Under the pieces are notes generated by a model. The model was given only the letters and a program-made list of their open reading frames with translations, did not search any database and was not told where the DNA came from. The position numbers and the translations under genes were made by a program. DNA of 64,000 bases from Lycorma delicatula (lineage: Eukaryota > Arthropoda > Insecta > Hemiptera > Fulgoridae), in the NCBI RefSeq assembly GCF_047948215.1, contig NC_134458.1, positions 141,836,036-141,900,035 of the forward strand. The letters are read 5' to 3'. This document shows positions 10,251 through 22,159 of this stretch, piece by piece. Position 1 is the stretch's first letter; the number at the start of each line of letters is the position of its first letter.

Positions 10251-12079
10251 CTGGTTAAATTAATTATTGTATTTTTTTCTATGATCTGTAGAAAAGTTTT
10301 TTAAAAATAATTTTGAAGTTTCTCAGAAAAAAAAATGGTGATTCAATAAAGTAATGTTAACTGATTGTTCAAAACTACGTAGTTGCTTAATTCTGTAGTG
10401 TTACATTAAAAGTATAAACGCGCACGCGCATGTAGAAGAGAGAAACTACGTCTACATGTTGAAAATTGAACGATATATCTTTTTCCAGCGGCTTTTACCA
10501 GACACAGTTTCTTTCTGTGAATTCATTGGTTTCAACAAAAAAGATCTCAGTTTTTAAACAATTTTAAAAATTTTACAAGTGAAAATTCAAGTATCGTTTG
10601 AAAAATTTTTTAAATTTTGAAGTAAACATCATCCATTTTCACTTTTATATTTATTTACTGTAGTATTCCTAATGAAAATTTTCTTCTCGGACTAATTAAA
10701 ATTACTGGATTTAATTTCTCATTACATTCTATTATTAACATAGTTTCATTATAACGTCGAATCGTTACTAAAAAGAATGGCTGGTTACTTATTTCTAAGA
10801 AAAAAATAATCATATCCACCTTTATCAAACAGAAATGTTTTCGTATAACTAAAAATAATACTTAGACTTATGAGAAAAAAGGGCCTTATTATGCCCGTTG
10901 CCAATTTTAATAAATTGATCAGCTATTTGAACAATCGTCCCACCGATTTATCTAAAGTACAATTAAAATATTTTCTTTTACAGAAACGTATTATTATATT
11001 ATTCTGTTTATGAATTTTTAATTAATACTAATTATAAAAAAAAATAAATTTAATTAAAAAAAGAGCATAAACTCATTCTAATTCAAAATATTAAAAAAAA
11101 AAAATATCCTTTGATCCGTCAAAAATAGTTGCACATAAAAAAAACTTTGCAATAATAAAAAAAAAGAAAAACGTTTCAATTTGCTCACCATTGTGACTCG
11201 CTGAATAAGTGCGTATGAAAAATACATCGCTAATTCAACAATGAACTCAACCAATCTTCATCAAATTTTCACATGCACAACTTCAGAAACACCATTACAG
11301 CATGTTTAAATTTCAATGAAGTTGAACTAATAGTTTTTGGAAATAATGGAGCCACAAATTTTGTGCATGGCCTATATGAGGAAACCCGACTTTAAGTTAA
11401 TAGTACTTTCGTACTTCTCATATCTCTAAACGTAAAAAAAATTAATTTTCATCCCCCACTCCCACCATGAGACCGAAAGTAATATCGTACTTTTCTTCGA
11501 AAAGTTTGTAAAAAGAGGCACGATTTATCTACATCCCGTTTAACGTGTACATAAATATGTGCTAAAAAATAATTTTCAACAGCGGCATCTGAATTGTAGA
11601 TTATTTTGCAATAATTCTTTTATATTTAACGTATATAGTTTTAACATTATTTCATATGTTTGTATTTATATTATTATTATGAACTTAAAACACGTATATT
11701 TTTTATCCCACAATTTGTTTTTTATATTTATGACGTGATCTGTTTTATGTAATGTGTTTTTACGTACGGATCAAAATAAAATATTTATTTATTATTTTAT
11801 TATTATTAGTATATAGCTTAATACTTTCGTGTAATTTACATTAATTAAGGCACAATCACGTTTTGTCTTTTTAGTCCATAAATCATTTTCTAGCTCGATC
11901 TTTGCAGATTACCTTATAAAAAAAAAAATTGTTGGTCATGTACTAGGCATATTTTTACTTTGTAAGGAGAATAAAAAAATAAATAATAGTGCATTTAGTA
12001 AATATTAAAACTTTCAACATCCACGTATGATATAAAGAAACTACATCTTGTATATTAATTTAACGTAGAGTTTAATATA
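10251..12079. other. AT-rich spacer, no gene seen
   Basis: All six frames are heavily stopped. A slightly more complex segment at about 11,170-11,520 (CATCAAATTTTCACATGCAC and following) looks like an old interspersed repeat, but I cannot name it. Confidence 0.5.
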
Positions 12080-12211
12080 GATTTAAATACTAGGTCGTGG
12101 TGTCCGGTGTTCATTGGTAGTTGGGTTTTAATTAACCGCACATCTCAGAAATGATAGATCTTGAGACTGTACAAGGCTACACATCATTTACATTCATGCA
12201 TATCCTCCTCA
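12080..12211 (+). mobile_element. SINE fragment (body of the 43.8-kb family)
   Basis: GATTTAAATACTAGGTCGTG through CATATCCTCCTCA aligns with 43,958-44,085 of the full SINE, including GGTAGTTGGGTTTTAATTAA and CACATCTCAG. The tRNA-like head and the tail are missing. The tail is cut where the 12.2-kb unit begins. Confidence 0.75.
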
Positions 12212-12745
12212 GGAATGCATGCGAATGAAAGGGCTCGGTCGATCGTTCTTACGCTCAACTCAGGTCTGGTCCTGCAGGTAAAGAGGATAGGAGTATAAAT
12301 ACTCCGGGTAGGACCAGTTGAAATCAGTCTGCGGGATCAGTTCGGCGAGATGTGAGTCTGTGAGAGAGTGCTTCGATAGAGGAGTTATTATGCGAGTTTG
12401 AAGCAAGAGTATTCTGCAAGGAATACAATGAAGGAGCAGATTTCTAGTGTGAATTAAGTTCGACGGGATAAGGTGACGTCACATTTAATTCCAGTGAGTT
12501 ACTGTCAGAATATTAGTGAAAGAGATAGAATTAAATTTCATTCATAAAGAGTTAGGGTAGTTTTATTTGTGAGTAGCAAGGGTATTTGCCGTAAAAGAAC
12601 TTTATACTTGTCTTATATGTTGTAATATAGTTGTTAAAAGTGTTAAGACTAGCGGTCATGTCTTTTGTCAATGTGACCGAATTGTATTTAGCTACCTGCA
12701 AATAAATCCTTATGATTACTTTATTTTTTGTATGTAATCACATTT
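12212..12745 (+). promoter_or_regulatory. TATA-Inr-poly(A) transcription unit, possible solo LTR
   Basis: TATAAATA (12,294-12,301) sits inside GGAGTATAAATACTCC. An arthropod initiator TCAGT (12,324-12,328) has its A about 32 bp downstream of the TATA start. A perfect CRE palindrome TGACGTCA is at 12,474-12,481 and AATAAA at 12,701-12,706. So a transcript of roughly 400 nt is predicted with no long ORF. This is how an insect LTR is built, and the unit truncates a SINE. I find no second copy, primer-binding site or clear duplication, so it may instead be a promoter for a non-coding RNA. Confidence 0.45.
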
Positions 12746-13734
12746 TATTATTATTGTTATTGACATTTATTATTATTATCACATTTATATTACTATTGTA
12801 ATTATTATTATTGATTTGTGTTTGTTTACTTTTTTTAAAACTAATACATCGTAATTACTTGATATTCAATTGTCAATCTCTCATTATCCTGATCGAGCCA
12901 CGAGCACGCGACAGCAATAATAACAAAGACCAAGGTTGAAGATCAGGTTTCTTGTGATGCAGATGTTTTTCATATAAACATTGATGCAAATGATTGTAAT
13001 GTTGAAGAGGAGACTGATGAAAGGTTCATTATAAATAAAGTCCATTGGTTTGCTGCTAGTTAAGAGATATAATTTTGTTCATGAAGGAAGAGTAGTTATC
13101 TAATGCTGGATATCATATTCGAATCCATAATACCATCTTTTTATTGCTTGAGCTTTATTATTATTAAAAAATTATTCTTTATTTTCAAATCATGAAATAT
13201 TGCAATAAAATGAGGCGTTTATTTCGATTTTTTACGCGAGTTAAACCAAAAATATAAAAGTGTTAAATAAAAACTTGTCAGATTTCAATTTTTATTTCAA
13301 AATATTTTTAGTAATTTATAATTTCCATATTGCTAAGAAAAATAAAACTTATTTTGAATATTTTCTTTTTATATGGTTTGTTTTATACTAGAAAAATGTA
13401 CATTTGCGACAACAATTTCAAGTTATGAAAATATTTATTCATAAAAAAATTACCTTTTGCAGGATTACGAATATTTTTTGAATGAAAATAATTTTCAGTA
13501 GAAAAAATATTAAATTTTTAATGATTCATTTTTAATCTGTAAATAAATAAATCAATCGTAAAGTTACATATTTTTATTTTATTTATTTGTATTTATGATA
13601 TTCTTTTTAATGATGAGGTGTAATACTTTAATGTAAAAAAAATAAGCAAACTTAGATTAAAGAGGTATGAGTGAATTGTAGGGATCTTAGTCAGGCACCC
13701 TTCCAAGAAACAACGGCCAAACCAAGCTGTCTTA

Positions 13735-13736
<2 letters not shown>
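12746..13736. other. AT-rich spacer with a short open stretch
   Basis: A plus-strand frame at about 12,925-13,064 is open for some 45 codons with unusually balanced, acidic composition (ANDCNVEEETDERFIINKVH) before a TAG. I do not recognise it. The rest is AT-rich. Confidence 0.4.

Positions 13737-13798
<62 letters not shown>
13737..13798. repeat. (TA)n microsatellite
   Basis: A near-pure TA dinucleotide run. Minus-strand ORFs crossing it are artefacts. Confidence 0.95.
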
Positions 13799-15600
13799 GT
13801 ACAAGTACACAACAGAACAGCAGCACTCTTATTCCCCTCCCTAATTTTGAGACGTCGGAGCTTTCAAAACTTTTTCCATCCGACAAAGTACTGTATCTCG
13901 ACAAAAGTTTGACCGAAACTTTTCCTTATAAAACTGTTGTATAAGGGGTTGTGGGGGTAGTCGTGGTGGTGAAGGGAGTTTGAAGAGTAACGGTAGGGGA
14001 AATACGGTTAGGCGGATGAAGGGACAAACACAGTTAGTAAGAGAGTCCAAGGGTTGTTTAGCTGCACTAAATAATTCTACACACACCGACAAACTTAAGT
14101 TAAAATACAAAGTCTTTAAGTTTTGTTCTTTAAGAACTCAAGATATTTATAAATAACCCTTTAATGTTTTTAAAATATTGAAAATGAACTTTATACGATA
14201 TTAGGTTTTAAACTACTTGTTTAAACAAATATATTTTTCGCTAATATTGTACATTTCATTACAAAACAAGTCTTGTAATCGTTAAATATAAAAATAAAAG
14301 CAAAATTTGTGGACTTGGATTTGTAGTATATTCGTATGAAATAGACTTAACTATCGATCATTGTAGTTTTCTACGATTTAATATTTTTTTTTTTTTTACA
14401 AAGGAAACTATTAAGTTTTGGAGTCCAACTAATTCATCTAGTTCAAGAAAACATGTACATATGTATCTGCGTATGTAATTACATATGTGTGTCTAGTGCT
14501 TTATTCTTATATCGCAGGGTTGACCCAACCGATTTTCTTCAAATGCGGCTCAAAAAATTTATAAAAATTGTATATTTCTGAGGTATTAAGATTTTTTCAA
14601 AATTCGTTGGGATGGGGATATCGCAAAAAAAAACAATCTCGATTTTCTTCGGAGGCATTTTAGAGAAAACGTTATTAAATTTATTACGTACAGTGCACAT
14701 GCAAATAAGCCAAAAAATTCAATAAATCAACCCCCATCTCTTAAAATTGAAACGTATGTTTTTTTATTTATTTGCTCTGTTCCCTTCAGTTTAAATATTT
14801 TTTGAAGGTTTATACTTCATATATAGAGCTATCAATAAATGTCTGCAATTTTTTTAAAATTATAGATCCCGGATTTATAATTCAGAAAACGTTTTGGAAA
14901 AAAATTATTTTTCTTTATTTAGCCTTTGTTGAAGGTGGGCTTAAGATGTAGAGAAAGCTTTACATAAGCAAACTTGGTAAGCATAACCTACATATGAGTG
15001 TTTTTAGAAAATGTTTTCTTAAAATTTATTCCCCCACTTCTAAAAAGTATGTTTTTTGGCTATAATTCTTTTAATTTTTATTATTGAAAGCTGGAAAAGT
15101 AATGAATGAAATACTTTACCAGCTTTTTTTTGTCATCAGTATTTTGTATGATTTGATGCACTTTTTGCTTCTTTCTATTTTATACCTAGCTAAAGATTGA
15201 TTTAAGTAAATTAGGTTCTAAGCTTCGCGATAAGTTTTGTAATACGTAGACTACATTTTCAGTAATACATATGATAGAGTATTTTCCTCTAGGTTTAAGT
15301 TATAGCTTGATTTCTAATATGCAAATTTTCCTAAATCCTAAATTCTCAATTGTTTAATAAAATAAAAAATAATTTAAAATTTACATCCACCTTACCTGCA
15401 AAAAAGATTTGTTTTCTCGAGATCTTTCGGTTTATTTCAAATCATCATCAGAAGATAAAAATAATATAATAAGTCAAAAATTAAAATAATTACACCGTCA
15501 TAACTGTTTGAATGTCAAAAGTATACTGAAGACAATATAGTGAAGTTTGGTGGAATAAAATAGAATTAAAGGAAACCATGTTATCAAAAATGATATTTTT
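13799..15600. other. Spacer with old unnamed repeats
   Basis: 13,935-14,030 is G-rich on the plus strand (GGGGTTGTGGGGGTAG, then GAAGGGAG). The minus ORF 13,841-14,110 over it shows no motif. 14,510-15,050 contains degenerate repeat-like text (ACCCAACCGATTTTCTTCAA). No gene is seen. Confidence 0.45.
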
Positions 15601-15759
15601 TTAAATGATTTTATTTACAGTCGCACCAACAGTTACATTTATTAACGACTCTACATGATTATAAAGAACAAAAATAAACAATAAAGCAACAGGAACAATA
15701 AGGAATAAACAAAGACAAGAAACAAAAAACACGAACGAAATTACATAAATCAAACAAAA

Positions 15760-16800
15760 ACCACTAAATTGCATTCTTCATTCCACTGCAGGAGAGGAAC
15801 CGCAACTAACGTTTTATACCTTCTTTCCGGTTTAGTAGAGATTTCATATCAGAACCCAGGTCTAAGTTTTGCCGGATGTTTCCAAAGATTGGGCAATGAA
15901 AGTGCAATGGTGCACAGACCATTTGACCTCTCACCCCTTGCAGATCTGCTGAGGAGAGCCAAATATATGAGCGTGGGTAAAGTCTGGTTTGTCCAATCCG
16001 TAGCCGAGTTAAGGTGACTTGGTCTCTTATGTTGCTTGGGGAAAGAGGTATCTCGAGCACATTTTCCCGGATGTTATGTAATGCCGTAGGAGGACTCAGG
16101 ACTCAGCAGCCAGAACTTATTCCACTGAGCTCGCAATTTTACTCGAACAGACCTCATGAAGTCTCTCTCACATTTCGATTGTACTCGGAGGCCATTTATT
16201 GCCGCTCTCTTGGCAGCCTTATCACCCGTTCGTTCCCGACGATGCCACAATGGCGAGGGACCAATACCAATACACAGTCTGATTTATCCTTGATAGGATA
16301 TCATGAATAATCTGAACGATGAATTCAGAACGTCTGCAACTCAAACTTTCAAGTACACTCCTAGAGTCGGTAATTACTAGGTAGCTGTCGTCACTACGGG
16401 TCTCGATAACTTTCAAGGCGGAGTAAATTGCATAGGCCTCCCAAAAGAACGCAGAGGAACAGGCACTAAGCTTATATAATATCTCGGTGTCAGGGAGTAC
16501 AATAGAACAGCCACATCCATCGGCCCAGACGGAGCCTTCTGTATAGATGAGAGTGTACCCATTGCACTTCTTAGCCAGTTTGTTAAATTGGTCCTCCAGC
16601 AGACTGGAAACTGGGTTCCGCCGCTTCCGACTCCCAGATGGTAAGTATACGATCTCTGGAGATGCGCGTAACCAAGGGGCGCCGCATCTTATTTCCTTTC
16701 CAAGGATCTTTGGGGCAGGCAGATCTAGTTCTTGGAGATAGCAAAGCAGCCTAAGGTTGAAAGACTGCGGTAAGGACGTGTTCTTCCTTCAAGTAGCGAG
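15760..16800 (-). pseudogene. LINE ORF2 C-terminus with RNase H domain, decayed
   Basis: This is the tail of a non-LTR element of the group that carries RNase H (I, LOA and some R1-like clades), which removes the RNA template after first-strand synthesis. On the minus strand, IYTEGSVWADGCGCSIVL (near 16,500-16,550) holds the first active-site position, here Glu instead of the usual Asp. FFWEAYAIYSAL (near 16,400-16,440) keeps the Glu and VITDSRSVL (near 16,350-16,380) keeps the Asp. The frame then shifts and a Cys/basic C-terminal region continues to about 15,770. Stops are frequent. The RT is absent, so the piece is 5'-truncated or cut by its neighbours. Confidence 0.7.
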
Positions 16801-16864
16801 CGGGCTTGGTCATTTGCCGTGATTAGTTGATCGCTTGCAACTAAAATGATATTTTAATTGTTTA

Positions 16865-18060
16865 TGACTGTTATTTCTTCATATTTGTATTTAAGACGTA
16901 TTTGAATAATTTATCTTCTTTAAAAAATTTTTGTTCATTAATTAAATTATTATGGTTATTACATATGTGAAATTTTTCTAAATTCTGTGTATTAAAATGT
17001 TTATAGGAAATATATAAATTTTTTATATAAATTATCTTGATTGCATCTAAGATGTGTTTAGCAAAATTAGAATTTTCGGGTTTATTGTTTTTAATACTAT
17101 CGATGTGTTCTTTTGCGCCTATGGAAAATTTACGGTTGGTCATACCGATATATACCATATCACAGTCTTACAATTTAAATTATATACACATTGTTTATTA
17201 AATTTAGTACCGTTATTATTTAATATTTTATTATAATTATTATTATTATTATATTTAATTAATTTATTATCTGTAGTATAAACCGATGTTATGTTAATTT
17301 TTTTGTATAGTTTTCAGTTTTTTATATATACTTTTCAGTTTTTCTGGTAATAATTTTATATTGTTTATCGTATTAATTTTATTATTTATTCTATAATATA
17401 ATCTATTTATTGTATTACTATTATATCCGTTTGTATGGGTAATATTTTTAATTATTTCAGTTTCTTTATTTAGAGAAACTTATCATATTTTGAATAATCA
17501 GTTACTTTTATTGAGTGCATTAAAAAAAAAAAACATCTTTTGGGACTATGTATGAAATGATTGTAGTTAAATATTGTATCGTTTGAAGAAGGATTCCAAA
17601 ATATTTCTAATTTTATTTTATTATTATATATTTTTATATCTTAAAAATTTAAACAATTCTTATTTTTTGTTTCCATGGTATATATAATGTTTTTACAAGT
17701 TTTATTAAATTTATTTAATATAGTATCGGACTCATTTTGATCGTTCACATTTTATATTATAATGGTATCATCAACATAATATTTGTATAAAATAATGCCA
17801 TGTTGGGTTAAGATTTTTTTTATAGACGTATCTTGTAAAAATTACAGGTATATTTCTGAAATAATTGCCGACAAAGTTTCAGCCATTGCCAAACCAAACA
17901 GTCGTTTAAAAAATGTATTATTAAAAGAGAAAAAACTACATTCGCAACATTATTTAATCATATCAATTAATTGATTTATATATTTTGTATTTATGTCTAT
18001 ATTGTTTTTTAATAATTGTTAAAAAGACTTCGTTATATCATTTAGATAGAGATACTTATA
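16865..18060 (-). pseudogene. Penelope-like retroelement, RT plus GIY-YIG nuclease, decayed
   Basis: Penelope-like elements join a telomerase-related RT to a GIY-YIG endonuclease. On the minus strand, SFNNTFFKRLFGLAMAETLS (near 17,860-17,930) matches the RT segment before the active site. YKYYVDDTIII (near 17,755-17,790) contains the catalytic YVDD. After several stops and shifts, CVYNLNCKT leads into MVYIGMTNRKFSIGAKEHID (near 17,100-17,160), which carries the YIG half of GIY-YIG and the downstream catalytic-type Arg/Lys-rich helix. The open stretch 17,158-16,871 is the nuclease end. The N-terminal half of the RT is missing. Confidence 0.75.
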
Positions 18061-18464
18061 ACGTGTTGCAAATATCTATAAGTATAATTTTTGTATTATT
18101 TATGTTAATTTCATATAAATACAAAATGTAATATTGTAAACATTTTTTAAAGTATATGTATTGTTAGTAGTGCTAAAATATTGTACTGCGTCACTGGTAA
18201 CTCCTGTAACCGCGGGAAGTAGTAGTGCCGCAGGCGCCATCTTGGAATTTCCCTTTTTCCCTGTAGGAGATTCCCTTTTCCCTTATCCTGGATCGAGAGA
18301 TTTGAAATCGCCAACCGCAATGAATATTAATTATTTATTTAATATTTCAAAGGTTGGTAGAGCTCTGACGTACAGCTGTTGCAGTCATTTGCTATGACGT
18401 GTGACGTCACAGGTGAGCGGGAGAATTAAATAAATAAATTATATTGAAACTGAAAAAAGAACTA
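18061..18464. other. Spacer, partly GC-rich
   Basis: About 18,180-18,420 is richer in CpG than its surroundings and holds a perfect TGACGTCA (18,402-18,409). No ORF is convincing. It may be the body of the tRNA-like repeat whose head is at 18,465-18,545. Confidence 0.4.
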
Positions 18465-18545
18465 GTCTGGCTAGGTTTTGAACCGGTTGACTGCGGGACG
18501 CGGCTGACTGACGCCTTAAACCGAACGGCTATAGCGGTTCCTCAA
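18465..18545 (-). mobile_element. tRNA-like SINE head
   Basis: On the minus strand TATAGCCGTTCGG resembles an A box and GGTTCAAAACC a B box, about 45 bp apart. No full cloverleaf closes, so I call a tRNA-derived SINE head and not a tRNA gene. Confidence 0.4.
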
Positions 18546-19100
18546 CATTTTGAGTGAAATTTGTTCTACATAAGTCGCGCGCGTGAGAGATATTACTTTT
18601 ACTACCTAGCGCCATCTTGTAACGTCAACCCCCCCATTTCTTTTTTCATATTAAACAAAAACTTTCCCGCAGTCCGACATTTACTTAAAATCAATTTTCA
18701 TCCGTCTTTCTATCGAACAATTAATCAGTTTTTCCAAAATTCAACATATACCAATTTCTGTATTGAAGAAAAAATAAAATAAAATGAACATTAAATAACT
18801 TAAAACAAAATTATTCATTGTCTCAGAATTTTGGAATCAAAAACTTACAATTCCTATTTAAAAAAAATATTGGAACAGTACAAATAATTTATAGAACATG
18901 CCGTATAACGATTTAAAAAATATTAAATACAAAAGAAAATGGTTCTATTTTATCCCAAAACGTCAATTTAAAACCTTTAAAATATTAACTACCGTTAAAA
19001 AAAAACTATCCGAATAGTACATATAATGTATAGAACACTTAGTGTAACGTTATTAAATAAATAAAAACTTTTAATATGAATTTTAGCTTTGTACTTACAT
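18546..19100. other. Spacer with a degenerate duplicated segment
   Basis: About 18,855-18,925 and 18,985-19,065 are diverged copies of one segment (GTACAAATAATTTATAGAAC versus GTACATATAATGTATAGAAC). No gene is seen. Confidence 0.45.
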
Positions 19101-19493
19101 CTACAATTCGTCGTTCTCATCATCGCTGTCGTTCCACCAGCATCTTATCCAACGCTGGTAGTATGCTCTTTGGGAGTGACACCCGTGGTAAATCTCCCGC
19201 CTCCCATGCAAATGTCACCTAAGGTACAGATCTTGATAATTAATGGTGTATGACAGCCACCCATCGTCCTCATCCACCGGGCACTTCTCCGAGACATGAA
19301 CTATTCTAACATTGAAATAGTTTCTGAAGTGCCTCGCGTAATGATATTCAGACAGTGTATAATTCGTACTCCCATTCAGTAGTGACGAAAAGTTAGAATT
19401 CAAGTAAATCACTAACTTGGGACGTCGCAAACATATTGTGTAAAAATACCCTCTCTTCTCGGAACGGATCGTTACAGAATTTTCATTAAGCAT
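19101..19493 (-). pseudogene. Unrecognised ORF with one in-frame TGA
   Basis: The frame starts at the Met at 19,493 (MLNENSVTIRSEKRG), runs 92 codons to a TGA (19,215-19,217), and then stays open in the same frame for 38 more codons, ending in the acidic DSDDENDEL. Base composition and residue mix look coding, unlike the AT-driven ORFs nearby. A single TGG-to-TGA change would explain the break. There is no signal peptide or membrane segment. It lies 0.8 kb from the polymerase B remnant on the other strand and might belong to the same invader. I do not know its function. Confidence 0.45.
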
Positions 19494-19910
19494 GTAGATG
19501 TACTTAAAATTTTAAATATAAAACTAATCTCTAGTAATCAATTTTTATTACTTTTCGAAATGTGAAGATAAGGTTTTATTTTTTTTAGACATACAAACAA
19601 ATTTAACATTAAGCTCGTAATAGTAGTCAAAGTTTTAACAGTCATAAAATTAATCTCCAGCCAATTATTTTTTAATTGTTTTAGAAATATGAATCTAATG
19701 TCCAGTAATCAATTTTTAAATAATTTTTTATTTCTTTTAGACGTATAAACAGATTTATCATTAAGCACTAGTAGTAGTTAAAATGTTAACACAAAGTCGT
19801 ACAATTTTTTTAGATATAAAAAACCCATGTCCAGTATCAATTTCTATTACTTTTCGGAACATGAAACTAATTTTTTATTTCTTTTAGAAATAAAAAATAC
19901 TAACATACGA
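19478..19910 (+). repeat. Degenerate tandem repeats, three units
   Basis: Three diverged copies contain CATTAAGC, then AGTAGTTAAAATGTTAACA-like and AATCTCCAGTAATCAATTTTT-like blocks. They start near 19,478, 19,602 and 19,755, so the period is uneven (about 124 and 153 bp). Confidence 0.55.
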
Positions 19911-20017
19911 ATAAAAAGTACTAACATACGCACCAGGAGGCAGTGTGTTTGCGTGCTTAAATCAGCGGAGCAACATAAATATTCAGTCTTATGTTTGCGA
20001 AAATAACTTCCAAACCT

Positions 20018-20058
<41 letters not shown>

Positions 20059-20062
20059 CATA
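20018..20062. repeat. (CA)n(TA)n microsatellite
   Basis: A compound dinucleotide run. The several short ORFs on both strands across it are artefacts. Confidence 0.95.
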
Positions 20063-20335
20063 CACCAGCAAATATCTCTTACAACTATACACACCCATAT
20101 ACCAGACTCAATAAAGGTATATACAAGGATATTTATATTCCTATGGATGGAATATAAAGGTATAAACAAGGAGAGGGAAATGTGTTACGGGATTCTGGGA
20201 ATATTCATCCACTCTAGATACCATATAATGTTTATTCTGATTTCGAGTCATAGTACCGATTGATGCCGCCATTCCTGAACTGCGTATCAGTTTAAAAAAT
20301 AAAGTGGACCTCCACCTGCCTTCGGGTTGTAATCG

Positions 20336-21785
20336 TTGATGAAAAGGAGGGGATTTGGTTTGGTCTTGTATTGTACCTTGCGACGTATGTTGGGGAAAAA
20401 AGTTGTGGAAAGAATGCTAGATGAGCTGAAGCAGGACAATATGTTACATAAAATTGACGTCGAAAAACTGTTGGAGATGACACTGGAAAACACTAGTTTT
20501 AAACAAGGCCACAGAGTGCTTCTGGTGTCATGGACAGCTGTTTGACGACCGCGTACGCCGTCATTCGTATACGATGAATCAATATCTCTGTGTTTGTCAT
20601 AACGAATGTAACTTGAATTGCAAACGAACAGAGCACATCCCCGTATTTTTCCACAACATTTGCGGTTACGACGCCTATCATATCGTCCAGGCTCTAGGGA
20701 AATACAGAGATGCCAAAATTCTAAAAATCGACTATTGCAAATACATCCAAGCGATTCTAGTTGGTGGCAATAGGTCCTCTACGGTTCTCTGACTCGTTTC
20801 AGTTTTTGGCATCATACCTGGAAAAATTTGTCGGTAATCCTGCTAAAGACTGTACCGACAAGGACGATGTATTTGAACTTATGACTAGTCTACAACGCCC
20901 GAAACAAATTAGACCTGCTCATACGAAAAGGTGTTCACCCGTACGAGTACAAAACGGTCGAACATAAATTTGACATAACTGCCTTACCACCCACAGATGC
21001 ATTCTTCAGCAAACTGTTTTGAGACACTGTATTACATAAAACTATGGTCACGCCCAAATAGTATGGAATACCTTCGGCTGTTTTACCTTGGGCATGTAAC
21101 ATGTTTTCTACCTTCTGTGTGATGTCCTACTCCTATCCGATGTCTAAAAGTTTTCGTGATAAGTCTATGAATTTTTGCGGGTTAGACCCTTGCCATTTCT
21201 CGACTCTCCGCTTCCCTTGGAACGCAATGTTAAAATGCACCAAACAAAGACTAGTACTTCTTACCGACTGCGACATGCATCTATTCATCAAGAAAGGTTC
21301 ACGTGGGGGAGTCGCTATGATTTCAGATACGCTAAAGCCAACAACCCCAAGATTTCAGTTGAGTACGACAGCCAGATACAATATCTTAATGGTAATAACC
21401 TTCACGGATTCGCAGTGGTTGGGTTCTTTGTTCTACGGGGGTTTCGGTGGATTAGTGAAGAGGAAATCGAAAACCTCGACATCAATTCGAAGATTGTGGT
21501 GACAACTGCTGCATCTTGCAGGTGGATTTTTTTGTATCCTACCCATCTGCACAACCTTCATAAAGATTACCCTCTTGTCCCAGAACAGTAAATCCAACCG
21601 ATCAAATGATTTTGCTTCACTAAGCCACAAAAGCGTTGCTCAGTCCGAAACTTCTGATGCTCAGTCCTGAAACGTTCCAGAGAATCAGACACCTTACCGT
21701 ACAGACATTACAGTTTGAAACGAACAGAGGAGGATGACGAAAACTTGATACCGTCTAAGCGACTAAGACTTGAAAGTCTGATCTA
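20336..21785 (+). pseudogene. Protein-primed DNA polymerase B (Polinton/virus type), decayed
   Basis: This is the remnant of a family-B polymerase of the protein-primed group used by Polintons, adintoviruses and related viruses. The exonuclease region reads CNLNCKRTEHIPVFFHNICG with the Tyr-Asp pair of the ExoII block just after (20,610-20,690). IGPLRFSDSFQFLASYLEKF follows in another frame (20,770-20,830), then VTPK...LDPCHFSTL and LLTDCDMHLFIKKGSRGGVA (21,250-21,320). The palm shows YLNGNNLHGFAVV (21,380-21,420), whose expected motif-A Asp is Asn here, and HLHNLHKDYPLVPEQ (21,545-21,590). At least four frame changes and several stops occur. The region past motif A is mostly missing. Composition is GC-richer than the viral cluster at 55-64 kb. 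Confidence 0.8.
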
Positions 21786-22159
21786 GTCGATCATGTTTAC
21801 TTTAAATTAAAAGATCTTTGTTGTTATTTACACTAATTGTTCTTCTGCGTACATTGTATTCTTTGCGTACATTGTATTTAGTTATTTATTATTTGTTAAA
21901 ATAACTGTTTTATTTTAATTATGTAAATAAATTAGCTATTTTTTTAAAGTAGTAACACATGATCTTATATTTAATCATAATCATACTTCCGTCTGCTGAT
22001 CATTCCAATAACAGTTTTCTCATATTACTTGGTGTTAAAATAGTAAACTTCATGTATAGAGCACCTTTTATAGTGGGGTTTTTTAATATGATTATATGCT
22101 AGATCCAACAATGGTTAACGGTACATATTGACGATGATAAATTGTTTTTTTAAACTGAC
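21786..22159. other. AT-rich spacer between polymerase and integrase remnants
   Basis: No coding signal is seen. It may be decayed element sequence. Confidence 0.4.

Noticed and set aside
17783..17974. Plus-strand ORF at 17,783-17,974
   Set aside because: It is antisense to the Penelope RT block containing YVDD.
19478..19910. A CRISPR array
   Set aside because: Units are long, diverged and unevenly spaced with no short conserved repeats. No array of that type exists in the window.
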